Shown here: positions 12,970-24,619 of the stretch, in pieces
How positions within the stretch are numbered: the stretch's first letter is position 1
Layout: each line of letters begins with the position of its first letter
NCBI GenBank assembly: GCA_023374045.1
Contig: CM041780.1
Coordinates: forward strand, 91,725,627-91,789,626
Source of the DNA: Limonium bicolor
Lineage: Eukaryota > Streptophyta > Magnoliopsida > Caryophyllales > Plumbaginaceae
DNA length: 64,000 nucleotides
Direction of reading: 5' to 3'
Made by a program: the position numbers and the translations under genes
Notes under the pieces: model-generated
What the model was told of the DNA's origin: nothing
What the model saw: only the letters and a program-made list of their open reading frames with translations
The model's database searches: none

Positions 12970-15045
12970 TCATTTGTTAGATTTGGGAACCCAGATGTAC
13001 TTGGGTTCCCTTTTCGAGCCAGATCTTTTCAATTCTTCTCGTGCTTCAAGTATCAATTTAACACGTTTGACATTAAACGAAAGATCTTTATTCAGTTTAT
13101 CACATGCACTGTCTCGATGTCCAAGACTCCCGCAGTAGCCACAAATTTTGGTTGGTGGTAGATTGACGTATTTCTGTTGTCCTTTCCACCAGGAGTCGAA
13201 TTTTTCTTTTTCTTGATATCGTTTGGCTCTGTTGTCGGATTTGGACATATTCTTTGGGATGTCGAACTTACCCTTGTGCCACTTGGGCGTGGATTGAGTG
13301 GATCGAACTCCGGATTGTAGATTTACAATCTGTTGAGAGAGTTGTTCTACTTTGGAGCGAAGATCATCTCGATCTTGGCTAATTTCTTTGATCTTGGAGT
13401 CGGCCCACTCAGGTAGTTCAGAGGAGGTGACTTGTTTGATAAACTTGACTGGCTTAAGGGAGAGAGCGTGCTCCTTTTCTTTCAGTTTTTGAGTGAGGTT
13501 TTTGATAGTGGTGTTCAGGGATATATTTTTGGATTCAGAAGCATTTAAATCATTTTGAAGAGAACAACACTTGTCAGTAAAGATGGTGAGGTCTTGTTTG
13601 AGAGAGTCGATCAGGGTGAGAGACTCTTTCTGGTCACCCTGGCTAAATTGAGGTCGCTCTAAGGTATCATGAAGTTCCTTTTGAAGGGAATCAACATGAC
13701 GTCTTGATTCTTGTAGGTCTAACCTGAGAGAACAAGAGATGGTTTTGTGTTCCTCAGCTTCATCTCTTAGGGCATACATGAGACCTTTTGAGATTTCGAG
13801 TTCCTCGGATAGCTCGGTTATTTTGCTGGTAAGACTTGCTTTGAGGGAGTTGTTCTCGGAGACAATTTTAGCAATTAAGGTCATAAATCCCATAGGAGAA
13901 ATACGGTAAAGGTTTGTTTCAAGGTGAGAGCGAGTTACCTCATTGTCTGGAATTATGGATTCCGTCGTGTCGTGTGTCATGAGACATACCAGGCCGCTGG
14001 ACTCTGCGTCTGGATCGTCGGAGTCTGAATCACCCCAACCAACAGCCGCCATCAGTGATCTCCCTTGAGATTTTCCATACTGGTTCTTGAGTAAGGGACA
14101 GTCCTTCTTGAAGTGACCGGGTTTATTGCAGTTGAAACAAGTGACAGAATTGAAGACTTGTTTGGAGGTGTTTGAGAACGACCGACTCTGTCGATTAGGT
14201 TGGTTACGCATGAATTTTCGGAAGTTCTTGACTATGAAGACAAAGTCTTCCATAGTCTCAGCCTCACTTTCCTCAACAAGAATATCCACCAGCTCAGCCT
14301 TTGCTTGTCTGATTTGAGTATCAGCGACATAGGCTCCTTCTTGAGTGTACTGAGTAGAATTAACCTGCAAGGCTTGGTCATTCAAAGTAGTAGTCTTACT
14401 AGAAGAGGGAGAAGAAGTATTACCGCATTTCTTTCGAACATTCTTCTTGTATTTATCTACGGATTGTAGATAGGAACCTAGGTCTTGACAGCTCCATTTG
14501 GATAAGTCCTTACATGCTTTGGTGGAGATTACCGTCTCTGCCCATTCTTCTCTGAGACTGTCCAGCAATTTGTGCAAGACACTCTCTCTATCTGGTAAGA
14601 TGCTAACTTCCTGCATAGTAGTAGTTAGTAAGTAGAAACGATCAAGCACTTCTTCCAGTGACTCACCGGGTTTTTGCAGAAAATTTTCATAGTCCATTCG
14701 GAGTTCTTGAGTTCAGTGACTCCTTCGTGGGTAGCTTGAAGGAATGTCCATATCTCATTTGCGGACTTACAGTGATTGACTCTCCTTTGTTCTGGGATGG
14801 ACAGGCAAGTGTATATTGCACGTGATGCTTGTCGATTCAGCTCGTACCTTTTGCGATCTAGCAGTCCATGTTGATCGATCTGGATTGACTACAAGATCTC
14901 CTCCAGTGACTATCTCCCAAAGCTCAGAGTTGACGGACTCAATGTGTTGCTCGATCTCGTTTTTCCAATGGTCGTAGTTGGTGGAGGTGAGTCTGGGGTG
15001 CTCGAAGTGCATTTTGTTGTTTTGGTTGGCAAAGAGATCTGCCAT
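12970..15045 (-). pseudogene. Copia gag, long form with coiled coil and two zinc knuckles
   Basis: Translation begins at 15043-15045 (MADLFANQNNKMHFEHPRL), about 35 bases after the primer-binding site. The first 92 codons match the copia Gag N-terminus (STNYDHWKNEIEQH). A frameshift near 14.70-14.77 kb then moves to the phase open from 14697 to 12970. That longer part carries a Gag UBN2-like region, a CCHC knuckle (CFNCNKPGHFKKDC) near residue 190, about 250 residues of heptad-rich coiled coil, and a second CCHC (CGYCGSLGHRDSAC) near residue 525, ending IWVPKSNK before a TGA. The extended coiled-coil insert is characteristic of SIRE/Maximus Gag proteins. The product would form the virus-like particle if intact; this copy is broken. 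Confidence 0.9.
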
Positions 15046-15077
15046 TGCTTCGTTGATTGACCGTTAGCCTAAGCAAG

Positions 15078-15089
15078 GCTCTGATACCA
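15078..15089 (-). other. Primer-binding site, copia element
   Basis: The minus strand reads TGGTATCAGAGC, two bases after the end of the 5' LTR. It is complementary to the initiator methionine tRNA 3' end and confirms minus orientation. Confidence 0.9.
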
Positions 15090-15091
15090 CG

Positions 15092-15915
15092 TGTAGGATC
15101 GGGTGGCTAACTCAAACCAACCAAAGGTGTGAGTCTAAGAGTTGGTTTGACTCAATCAGCCTTCGTAAGTGAGAAGCACTCTGTGATGTAGAGGCACTCA
15201 ATCGAATTGATTAATCTAAGGGTGCGGAAGACTTTTGCGGTAATTGAAGCGAAGCGATGAAGATGAAAAGGGAGAAGGACTCTGTGGGACTCAGCAAGAT
15301 ACACAAATAAGCTATTTCATTTCCTGGTCAAATAAAACAACTTACAAATGTCCACTAAGTAGAAAGGATCTACTTAGCGGTTTTTCACTCACTCACCCAA
15401 CACACTTTCTAATCAGATCAATGGTAAGCGTAGTGAAACTAGGATCTTCCTAGGCAGAGTCTATCTAAAAGCGCAAACTAACTTGGTACGTATTCTCTCT
15501 CTTTCTGGCTTACAAAGCGATTCTCTTTCTCTCTCTAAGCTCTAAAATAATCCTCAATGAAAGCACACCTCAAACTGACTATTACACAACTTATTTATAC
15601 TCTTAATACAACGGTAGGTCGAAGGAGTTAGTTCCGAAAATACCGGAACTAACTTAGTGGGCAACTTCCAACGGCTTTGAGTAGTCTCATTACTTGGGCC
15701 GTGATCTTCGGGTGTTGAGGGAAGACTTCATGACCGTTGTGGCGATTAAGGCATTCCCGAGTTGACTCCTTATTATTCGCAACACACGGGAGAGTCTGTG
15801 AAGTCTTCTTAGTTACGTGGACTCTATTGAAGCGGCTCACTCTTTGTGTCTGTCTAGGGATGATTGACTCTGTCGATGTGATAGGCTATCTCTGCAACAC
15901 TCCGATGTCCCAACA
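15092..15915 (-). repeat. 5' LTR of the copia element (824 bp)
   Basis: On the minus strand it begins TGTTGGGACATCGGAG and ends CCCGATCCTACA, the TG...CA form, followed at once by the primer-binding site. A TATAAATAA box lies at about 15591-15599. The GGATC at 15916-15920 is the candidate target duplication; its partner would lie beyond the missing 3' LTR and cannot be tested here. Confidence 0.88.
15591..15599 (-). promoter_or_regulatory. TATA box in copia LTR
   Basis: The minus strand reads TATAAATAA near the middle of the LTR, the expected place for the element's promoter. No start site can be fixed from sequence. Confidence 0.6.
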
Positions 15916-18900
15916 GGATCCACTTTCCTTATGACCAAAAACTGAAATTCCAACCATTTTTGGAGGCAAGAATTCGGCAACAACATAAGATGTAGCTTAG
16001 CTAAGTCTCTTCAATCTTAAGGTATAAAAATTATGCTTTATGCTTCAAGTCCTCCTTTGCTATATTTTTTGCTGAAATTATGAAGTTATTCTAACTCATT
16101 TATTCACTCATTTCATACACAAAATGTGTTCTTCATCAAACCCCATGGTTGGCCGAAACTAGCTTGGAAATCTACATAAGGTAAAGTCTTGAAAATTAGG
16201 GTTTCCATGATTAAATCATGTTCTCTTCATAGATATGCCCATGAACTCACTTCTTACCTACTTTGTTCAGTTGGCCAAAAGTTAGGAGGATGAAAATCTC
16301 ACTGTTAAGCCTTAAGGTAAAAGTTTCATTCTTAATGCACATTTTTGCCTTAGATCTCCTTTGGTCATGTTATGGTTTCATAAGAGCCTAACTTTGTGCT
16401 TTTTTTCCTTCTCATAATCATGTTCAAAATGGAGCTTCAAAACTCCCTTGGTGTTTGGCCAAAAGTTCAAAGGAAAAGCTAGAAGGAAAAATTTACCTTA
16501 AGAAGGGTAAGTCTCTAAACTAAGCCTTAGAGCTTTTTGACTACCATTTGAGCTTAAGAATAAGACAAGTATATAAGCTTAATCTATTGTGTAAATATAG
16601 GCCAAAATTTATGGGAAAAATCAAGCTTTGGAAGCTTAAGATTAATATTCTAACCTGAATGCTCATTTTGTGTTTTAAAGTTGTTCTATGTTAAGAACTG
16701 GTTATGGCTATTAACTGTTAAAATGGGTTAATTTAACCTCAGAATGAATATAAACATATATTATAACACTTGGTTAAGCTAAGTAATGATTTAAGAGCTT
16801 AATGTCACTTTTATAAAGCTTGAGTGACTTATTGGTAAATACCAAAACTTGGGACTATGGGTGTAATTAAGTTGTGAATAAAACTTTGGTTTATGGACAT
16901 TTTTGGTGTATTTTAAGTTTATATTTTGGTTTGTGTAATAGCTAAATGTTTAGGCTTGTTTTATAAGTTATATGGTATATTATATGCTTTAAAACCATAG
17001 GTTATAACATTAAAATGTTATATGAAAAAAATGGGTTTATAAGAGTTGTTTGGGTGAGTTTAACACAAAATAAAAGTTGGTGGATATTTAGGAGGTGTTG
17101 GGATTATGTTAAGGATAAAATTGACCTTAAAATGAATTATACGTTTATTAAATGACTTATTTATCATAAGGATTGAATATAAGTTGCTTAATGCATTGGA
17201 AATCAAATTTGGGGTGTTGGGTGATATTTAAGCCGAGAGTTTGGGGGTTAGAGTGAAAATAATGAAAGTTATAAGCTTAAATCAAGTTTTGGGGTTAATT
17301 GTAAAAAATATAAAACTTGTGGGCCAACTCATAAATTCTAGAAAATAATGAGGAATATAGAATAAACTTGGTCAATCCTAGTTGGAGATAGAGTGTTGAC
17401 CCAATTTGGGAAAGAAATGTTGAAGTTTGAAATCAAATAAGAATTATAGTATATTTGTAAGATTTTAAAACTAGAGGGGGTAAAACCATAAATATGGGGA
17501 AAATAATGTAGGAGCCGAAAATGATATTTGGGGTCTGCTTTATATTTCTGAAAGTTGAGGGTGGAGTTTGGAATTAATTAAGTAAAGAACTAGAATTAAA
17601 AGATAAATGTAATTAGTGATAAATTGTAAAGACTATAAAAGTCAAGGGGTCAAAGTGTAAATATAGTTAAATCTGGGATGAAGTCGAATTTTAGACAGTT
17701 TAGGTGCTGTTTGGAAATTGAAGGAAATTAGAAGTGAAACTTAGGAATAACTAAGTAGGAAATTAAAACTAGAGGTTATATAAGTAAAAAGGGATTTAAT
17801 TGTGAACTTTGGATGACATTTGGGGCTACAATGTAATAAACAAAAATATTAGAGTATATGGACATGCTATGCGACATAGTAAATAAATACCATAGGAACT
17901 AGTAAGATTATTATGTAATATTTAGATGGATAAAAACATATAATATAAATAAATATAAGTGTATATATATATGGATTATAAAATAACTAGGAAGATTAAT
18001 GTAATGTAAGTGTGACATTGAGATTTATGTGAACAAGCTCATATATATATAAGATTGAAACTTTGGAACAATTGATTTAGAGATTGGAGTTATATAATTG
18101 AGATTTAATTGTAAAGTTTGGAACGACTTGGAGTATTAATATAATGCTATTAATAACATTACAATTATAAGAAAATAAGTGTGCATATGGATACACAAAA
18201 ATCAAGGGGATAAATGTAACATTAATGTGACATTTAAATTAAGGAGAATACATATACACATACATATAGTTAATAATTTAACTTTGAGGGATGCTATTAA
18301 ACGAACAACCGTTACATCCAAAAACGCTAAGGAATTATCACGTACCGTTAATCCAATTATAGGAACAGGATAGCTGGGGGCGTTAGCCGGAAGTAGGCGA
18401 GCGTCTAATTGGCCAAGGTATGGTCATGTACCTTGTGTGTTACCGAGCTACATCGGTTTGTGTGCTATTTATTGTGTGAAACGACTAATAAGATAATTGC
18501 ATGGAAATGGATTATTGTATTTCTTTAACCTTGACCTTTTATGTGTTGTGCTACTAACTACACATTAGAGTAGACATGAACACACATACGGTATATAAGA
18601 TAACGATTAGAGAACTTTAGAATTTAAGTATACGACCTATCTAACGGTGGAACTATATGAGAATTTTCTCACTAACTTCCCTTCAATATGTTGGAGAACA
18701 AGTGTTAGTCCCACATTGAAAAATTATATAGGTAGTAAGTAGTTCATATAGCTTATGGGTTACTCCACCTAATGCCAATTGGTTTTAGGATGGAACCTCA
18801 TGGGTTATTGGGTCTTACTAGTCTATATGGGTATTTTATACAATTCCCTCTGTTGGGCCTATTTCTCTCCCCACAATATTTCTAACATCGTATCAGAGCT

Positions 18901-20171
18901 CGGGTTCAGCCTTGGGTAATGCACCATACCTATGGATACCCGAGTAGAATCAGACTGTGTCACGATAAACCAAGAGAAGGGACCGGGTCAGTACCAAATG
19001 GGGTCCAAGCGGGGTATTTTTATATAATTCCCTCAATTGGGCCTATTCCTCTCCCCACAATATTTCTAACACAATAGTAGTCAATATCCAAAACCGAGAT
19101 GGTCGAACTATCATACTAGAAGTAGGACACACGGTCCAGTATACTTCTAACGAGCTTGAAGTAATTGAGAAGAGAGGAGTCCGGGATGGTTCCGGCCGCG
19201 CGTGTATTTGTTTTGGAGACGGTATCTGCATCAGCTTCACTTTCATTGGACTGTTGTCTTCGGACATGGTCATTCTTGAGTCAGTGATTGACTCCGATCG
19301 CCCACGGCATAGTGCTGGGTTTGCTTAATATTTATTGCCTTGAGTCAAAGATTGGCTCCGATCGTCCATCAGCTCACTGTTACAGGACGGGGTTTGAACA
19401 TACGTCACAATGACGGTTGTTCATTTCATAATTATATACTCATCTAACAGGGTTCATACATACCCGCATGAGTTATGATTGAATTTGATTGAGATGATCC
19501 CATTGTGAGGATTAAAAGAGGATTGGTAAACTAAGGTCGCATACGAGATTCTAAATATAATCTCATGGCCTAGGAATGAACAGAGACTGACTTATCGTAT
19601 TTGAAGTCATACTCTTGTTTTTGTTGTAATGTTTTGATTGAGTGATTATTGTTGTATGCTATCATGTTGTGTGTTTACTGCACTTCATTATGTTATTTAA
19701 TAAAATCAACCGCATGTTCACTGGACAATTAGCCGTGTGTATCCCGGTAACACTCGGGTCACACGTTATCATACTCAACAAGTTGTGCTGAGCATGTTGT
19801 GGCCTAACCATTTCAAGAACTTGATCAATGACGGACCCATTCGGAGTGTAGACGGGGTAGAATTGTTTTGGTATACTTTTGGTTGTGAATATATTTTGGG
19901 CATTATACGCATATGTATTTGTTAGTTAAGTCCGAGGGATACTTGTATTTTGGGATTGGAAACTTAGTATGAACTCGGTATGTATATTAATGGCGTTTAA
20001 GTTAGGATTTTAGTTATTTAGACAGTAACGTTTATATTTGATAGGCCTTGTCAGTCACGTGGGAGACTGGCGGCGGTAACACCAGTTGTTAATTGTTATT
20101 TCGTTGTGTATTGTTGGACGTTAAAGTTATTATTAAACGCTAATATTTGGATTACGAGTTGGGTTGTTACG
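15916..20171 (+). repeat. 3' part of an older, divergent long LTR
   Basis: The last ~150 bases resemble the 3' ends of the two large LTRs when read in LTR sense. They share a GCCTTG-x-CAG...ACGTGG...GGTGTTA or GGTAACACCAG block and then end GAGTTGGGTTGTTAC, against GGGGTGTTACA in the other family members. The rest is AT-rich, with recurrent CTTAAGGTAAA and TTGGCCAAAA phrases like those of the other LTRs, and no coding frame. The 5' part is not seen; the copia element borders it at 15915/15916, so the copia element probably inserted into this LTR. A TRIM-like element interrupts it at 18689-19071. Homology was judged by eye only. Confidence 0.5.
18689..19071 (+). mobile_element. TRIM-like miniature LTR element with truncated 3' LTR
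   Basis: The element starts TGTTGGAGAACAAG and ends CCCCACAATATTTCTAACA. It is flanked by a perfect 5 bp duplication, CAATA (18684-18688 and 19072-19076). The first LTR is 18689-18887 (199 bp) and is followed by TATCAGAGCTCGGG, a primer-binding site matching initiator methionine tRNA. About 120 bp of internal sequence without coding potential follows. Only the last ~60 bp of a second LTR is present (about 19012-19071), matching the end of the first. A deletion spanning the internal region and the start of the 3' LTR explains this while keeping both outer ends. Confidence 0.85.
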
Positions 20172-21319
20172 GATGATAGCCATGACCGGTCAATTAAAAC
20201 CATATTCTTAGCCATTATACTTTATCATTCATTTCTCTCATCGATGAAACTAAATGTTAGGGAAATAAAACATCTATAGCTGACATTTAAGTAATATTTA
20301 TGCTCAACCAATGCCATATTCAAATCACCCATAAGATTCTCGAACAACAAGAAGAACTTTGAGGATTATAACTAATTATGTGGCCGCAGACATTTATTTT
20401 GACATTAAAAATTAGTTAATCAACATCATACACTAAATTGGATCGATATTGTCTAGTCGTTCTGTTGAGCTCTATATCTTCCTATCTTTATAGTAGTAAA
20501 TTTACATTAGTTGCAACTACATATAAGGGCATTACAGCTAACCATTTATTCTCCGTATCAACAATAATGACAAGAAAAAAATCAATCACACAAGCTGAAC
20601 TCCATGATCAATCATTTAATTTCAGATGGCTAGTTCACATGCCATACATCATCAATATCCAACTCACACCACAATTTTAATATAAATTCATCCCTTATAG
20701 TAGGAATGCTACCTCAAATTTGTGAACACACGGTCATGACTTAAAAAGTTACAACAATTATTAGTAAGCCTCATATTTGTAAACTAGCAACAATCTAACA
20801 AACACTACCACTAAGTATGTAAGCTTCAGGAGGAGGAGAGACCTCTTCACATAAACAATTGAGTAATTTTGTGATGAACAGACGCCCCATAGAACCTCAA
20901 TTTACAATATACCAAAAACAGAAACCCTTACATGTAACCATTTAATAGAATAAGAAGACCTGCCTAGCTGCATATACATGTACATATGATTTGATTGGAG
21001 GAGAAAATATATAAACTAAGAATCAGAAGGAACAAAGAAAAGGATAAAAGATAAACAATGGTAACATGACCATTGAGCAACAGTGTATGTACAACAGCAG
21101 ATACACAAGAGGAACACACAATCTATCCTATAACAAACAATATATGCACAATAGTGAACAAAATTATACATGTACAAATGCTACTTCATTGTGCATCCGT
21201 CACCCACGATTGTTGATCCCATTACACAATTACGTCAAATGAAAGTATATAATAAACATATTGACAAGCACTAGCAAAATTGTATACCTTTCTCATATTA
21301 TTCAACATCTTATTCTATA
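20172..21319. other. Intergenic, no gene seen
   Basis: AT-rich sequence between the older LTR and the hAT remnant. I found no coding frame with recognisable similarity, no terminal repeats and no clear tandem structure. Confidence 0.5.
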
Positions 21320-21975
21320 TGGATCCTTAGTGATGGATGTTTGCTTCCTTAACCAATTTCGAGAACATGTGAGCGATTGAACCGTTTAAGGACTTAGAGA
21401 ACTTTTGAATTCATCAAAAACTTGTCCTCCTATACTAAATGCATATTTTGAAGCCACTGTGGAAACATACATAGCTAATACATCACATGCCATATCGCTA
21501 ACGATTGGAAGAAACACTTACAACTGCTACAGAAGTAACTTCACCACTTGTACTTGATTTTTCAGCATATTTTTGGTTAGTTTCCTACCACTGAAACAAC
21601 TCTTTCAAGGAGTCCTCTATGTGCTTACAAAAATTATCCCCCCTGTCGCATGCTCCTGATCGTAAACTCACATACCTTAACTTGTACCTTGGTTCTAAAA
21701 TGCAAGCAACATATATAAGCACATTCAGTTTCTCAAAGTCACCCCAATACTTCTTGTACTTAGCCTTCATCCTTTTAACCATTATAAAAAACAAATAATC
21801 CTCACTTTACACCATTCCTTTTGCCAATCATAATAAGAGTGATTTCATCAAAAGAGTATTATACGTGACACACAAAGAACCTAAGATTCAATTAGTCAAG
21901 TCATAGAAATTCTCAAGAGCATTGTTCAAACTTCTAACGGTGACCCAATCATCTTCAAAAGCACCACTAGCTTGT
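21320..21975 (-). pseudogene. Broken hAT-superfamily transposase (RICESLEEPER-like)
   Basis: The minus strand encodes pieces of the C-terminal half of a plant hAT transposase. Around 21960-21880 is a GAFEDDWVTVRSLNNALENF-like stretch. At 21794-21585 an open frame reads KRMKAKYKKYWGDFEKLNVL then ACILEPRYKLRYVS, the familiar segment of zinc-finger BED and RICESLEEPER proteins. At about 21530-21320 comes the dimerisation domain, with SDMACDVLAMYVSTVASKYA and FDEFKSSLSP followed by a stop. Stops and frame changes separate the pieces, so no functional enzyme is made. N-terminal parts and terminal inverted repeats were not recognised. Catalytic activity would in any case need the missing N-terminal two thirds. 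Confidence 0.72.
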
Positions 21976-22800
21976 TCAGTCAAATCCTTATTGAATTATG
22001 GATCATCATCCTTTCCACATATTGTAGTTGACATCGACTCATCCCATTTAGCCGGTTTTTATTTGAAGGATAACAACATAACAACTTGTGGGTTATTACC
22101 CTAAATTTGATGCATCCCATTACCAAAGTGTGAGCCAGGAAACAAATGGGTAGATATGTTGCACTTGACAACCATCCTAACATATTGACTCTCTTGTAAT
22201 GTCACTCAACAACATCAACTCTCTTGTAGAGGAAGAGATTCGAATATAGGTGCAAGGTTTTAATGAGAAACAGGTTGGTAGATGTCACTTTGTTTTCGTA
22301 AGCGCCAACATGACCAACAAAGATGTTCATAAAAGTAGGCTGCTTTGTAGCATATGAATAAGAGATATCCACAATAGGAATCCGTCTCTCATACAAGTTA
22401 CCCTTTGCATATGATTAGGCCTAATTCAACAACATGAAATAAGCCATGATCATTGACCGTTGAAGTTAACTAGCTTCACAATAGGCTTATTATTTTTGCC
22501 ATAATGAAGTTAGAACAACTGATTGAACAAAATTTATGTTTTTATAAAAGCACATGCACGAGTGAAGATTCAAACAACAAAGTAGAAGCAATACTTCAAA
22601 ATGTGTAGTTTTAGACTAACAATGTCAAAACAATGTAATTGTAAACAATTAGGTAATTGTGTCTTTATAAATGTTTTAGAATGATGATGGAGTTAAAATA
22701 AAGAGCATAAATCATATTATAAAAAGGAATTACAACCTAAAGTTGACATTAGATAACAAAAGTAATGATGCATTACAAAAACCTGGAAGTTAACTAAATT
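21976..22800. other. No recognisable gene; possible decayed hAT sequence
   Basis: This lies immediately upstream (in minus sense) of the hAT remnant. Short open stretches of 60-67 codons occur on both strands, but none resembles a family I know. It may be eroded transposase or host sequence. Confidence 0.35.
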
Positions 22801-22810
22801 GGGTATAGTT
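22801..22810. repeat. Target duplication of the truncated LINE, 3' side
   Basis: GGGTATAGTT here is repeated exactly at 28180-28189. It directly abuts the short A-rich tail of the minus-strand LINE. Joining the two flanks gives a continuous pre-insertion site (AACTAAATT, GGGTATAGTT, AGTTGAGG). Confidence 0.7.
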
Positions 22811-23479
22811 TTTTTTAAAAAAAAACAAACAAACCAGACACTATCTTCCTCATTGAATGTCAAAAAGAGACATCAACCCTTGCGGGATACTGTAACACCC
22901 CAACTCAATCCAAATGTGGTCTCGCAACTTAACAGTGTATATATAAACATATCGCAGCGGAATTCTTTACAAATCCAGGACCTTGCCACGGTCTGACTAC
23001 AGAATATACCGAACACTAGAGCAACAATCTTAAACATTTACATATCCTTCTTACAACCCCCTCACATCCTATACATCTTACTAACTTAAATTGCCATACG
23101 AGTGTACATGCACAACTCGTAGGCCACTCTTAACCCTTAACACTTGTATCCTCTCTTACTCTCGCGACGGCCGCTTCCTGTTGTACCTGTGTAGTAAAAA
23201 AAGCCCCCGAGGGGTCAGCACGAATGCTGGTACGATCCCCCCATGGCCCCCAAGCTAACGTGGCTACGACGACTAATTGTCGATAGCATGGAGGTTGATT
23301 AAATGCACAACATAATAGTAAATGCTTAAACAACAATCCATATATGAACAATCAAAGTTCACACACAATGAACGACTTAAATGCGTTCCCTTAATTAGAG
23401 AGTTAATTATTTAACTCCTTAAGTAATGTTCCCTCTTAATCTTAGTCCACCTCTTATCTCACCTCAATCTTAGTCTTAT

Positions 23480-23790
23480 CTTAATCTTAGAAACAACCAT
23501 CCTTTAATAAGGAGTGGATGTAACTTACCTTAATCTGAATAATACAAACCATCCTTAAAAAGGAATGGTTGCAACTTATCTTAACCTCACCTTAATCTTA
23601 ATCTTAACTTAATCTTAATCTTAACGATACAAATCATCCTTTAAAAAGGAATGATTGTAACTTATCTTAATCTTAACTTATCTTAATCTTAATCTTAATA
23701 ATACAAATCATCCTTTAGAAAGGAATGATTGTAACTCATCTTAACCTTAACTTATTCTCAGAATACGAACCGTTCCTGGAGGGGAATGGT
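23480..23790 (-). repeat. Hairpin array with CTTAATCTTAA spacers in the solo LTR
   Basis: About five modules of 65-85 bp. Each has a short inverted repeat (AACCATCC...GGAATGGTT or AATCATCC...GGAATGATT) around an A/T loop, followed by TGTAACTTATCTTAATCTTAA-type sequence. In the third and fourth modules the arm carries AT where the first, second and fifth carry AC, CC or CG forms, and the partner arm changes to match. This suggests the pairing is kept. Confidence 0.65.
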
Positions 23791-24619
23791 TGTAGCCTAA
23801 GTCCAAACCTGGGATTTAGGTGATCCCACCGCACCACTTAATGCTATGCCACCTACCCTGGACGGGAATCCAGCGTAGCTGAGCCGGCAACCGGCCCTAG
23901 GCTACAAGTCCGAAGACAAGTCCTTAAGCGGAGGGCGGATCTGATTCAGATACCGTCCCCCTTTTTCCTTAGCATGCATGACCGGAGATCGGTCCCGGGT
24001 TTCCTCACTCAAGTTCCAGTTAGTAGTAATCTCAAACCTTGTTTGTCGGTTAACCTCTTTCGGTTCATATCGTCCCTTATTAGGGGCGTTCCTTAGTCTC
24101 ACTCAATTCCTTACTAAACATTGGTTAGTAAGTTCTCACGGTATGTTGGTTAGTTTTCAAACATCACACAACAATACAATATATATAATATGTTCCGGTT
24201 GCATGCTTTATCTTGTTTAGTGAGCACACAAAACAAATAGCACACAAGCCGAGGGACACCTCGTTAGCAAGCAGGTCACAAAGAACTGTACGTTCACCAT
24301 TGGTCGTTCGGCTGCTTACTCTCTTCGGAGTCCAAACTCCCAAGTCCTAAAACATTCATTCAGTTTTAGGTTGTTAATCACTTAACTTAATATGACTTAC
24401 TTAACTTGTTTAACTTACTTAATTCCTTAATGATCCCCCACCTAACACCTCTTAGGTCTTACACTTAATCTTACAAACTTAATCTTAAACTTTCAAGTTT
24501 ATACTTAACTTAACTTAATCTCTTAAGTTCTTAGGGTCTCAATCATTACTACCCTACCAAAGGCATACCTTATTACCCATTGCCATTCTTAGAATTCAAA
24601 ATTTTCTCTTTTTTTTGTT

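Larger units (their letters stand above)
8978..15915 (-). mobile_element. Ty1/copia retrotransposon, SIRE/Maximus type, interrupted at its 3' side
   Basis: In minus-strand order the element has a 5' LTR (15092-15915), primer-binding site, long gag, protease, integrase, reverse transcriptase and RNase H, then an extra downstream frame. PR-IN-RT-RH order is Ty1/copia. A long Gag with two zinc knuckles flanking a coiled-coil region, the YVDDIIYGS reverse transcriptase box and an extra 3' frame point to the SIRE/Maximus lineage. No 3' LTR is seen. Sequence is cut at 8977/8978 by the end of the large LTR, so the missing part probably lies left of the window on the far side of that insertion. Frameshifts and stops in gag, between gag and pol, and at both integrase ends show that this copy is inactive. 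Confidence 0.88.

Noticed and set aside
15942..15960. TGAAATTCC as a true LTR start for the divergent long LTR
   Set aside because: Sequence after the first six bases does not follow the other LTR starts, and the copia insertion at 15915 explains a missing 5' part better.
19043..19273. 76-codon minus frame next to the TRIM-like element
   Set aside because: It crosses the TRIM boundary and its target duplication, so it cannot be an ancestral coding region.
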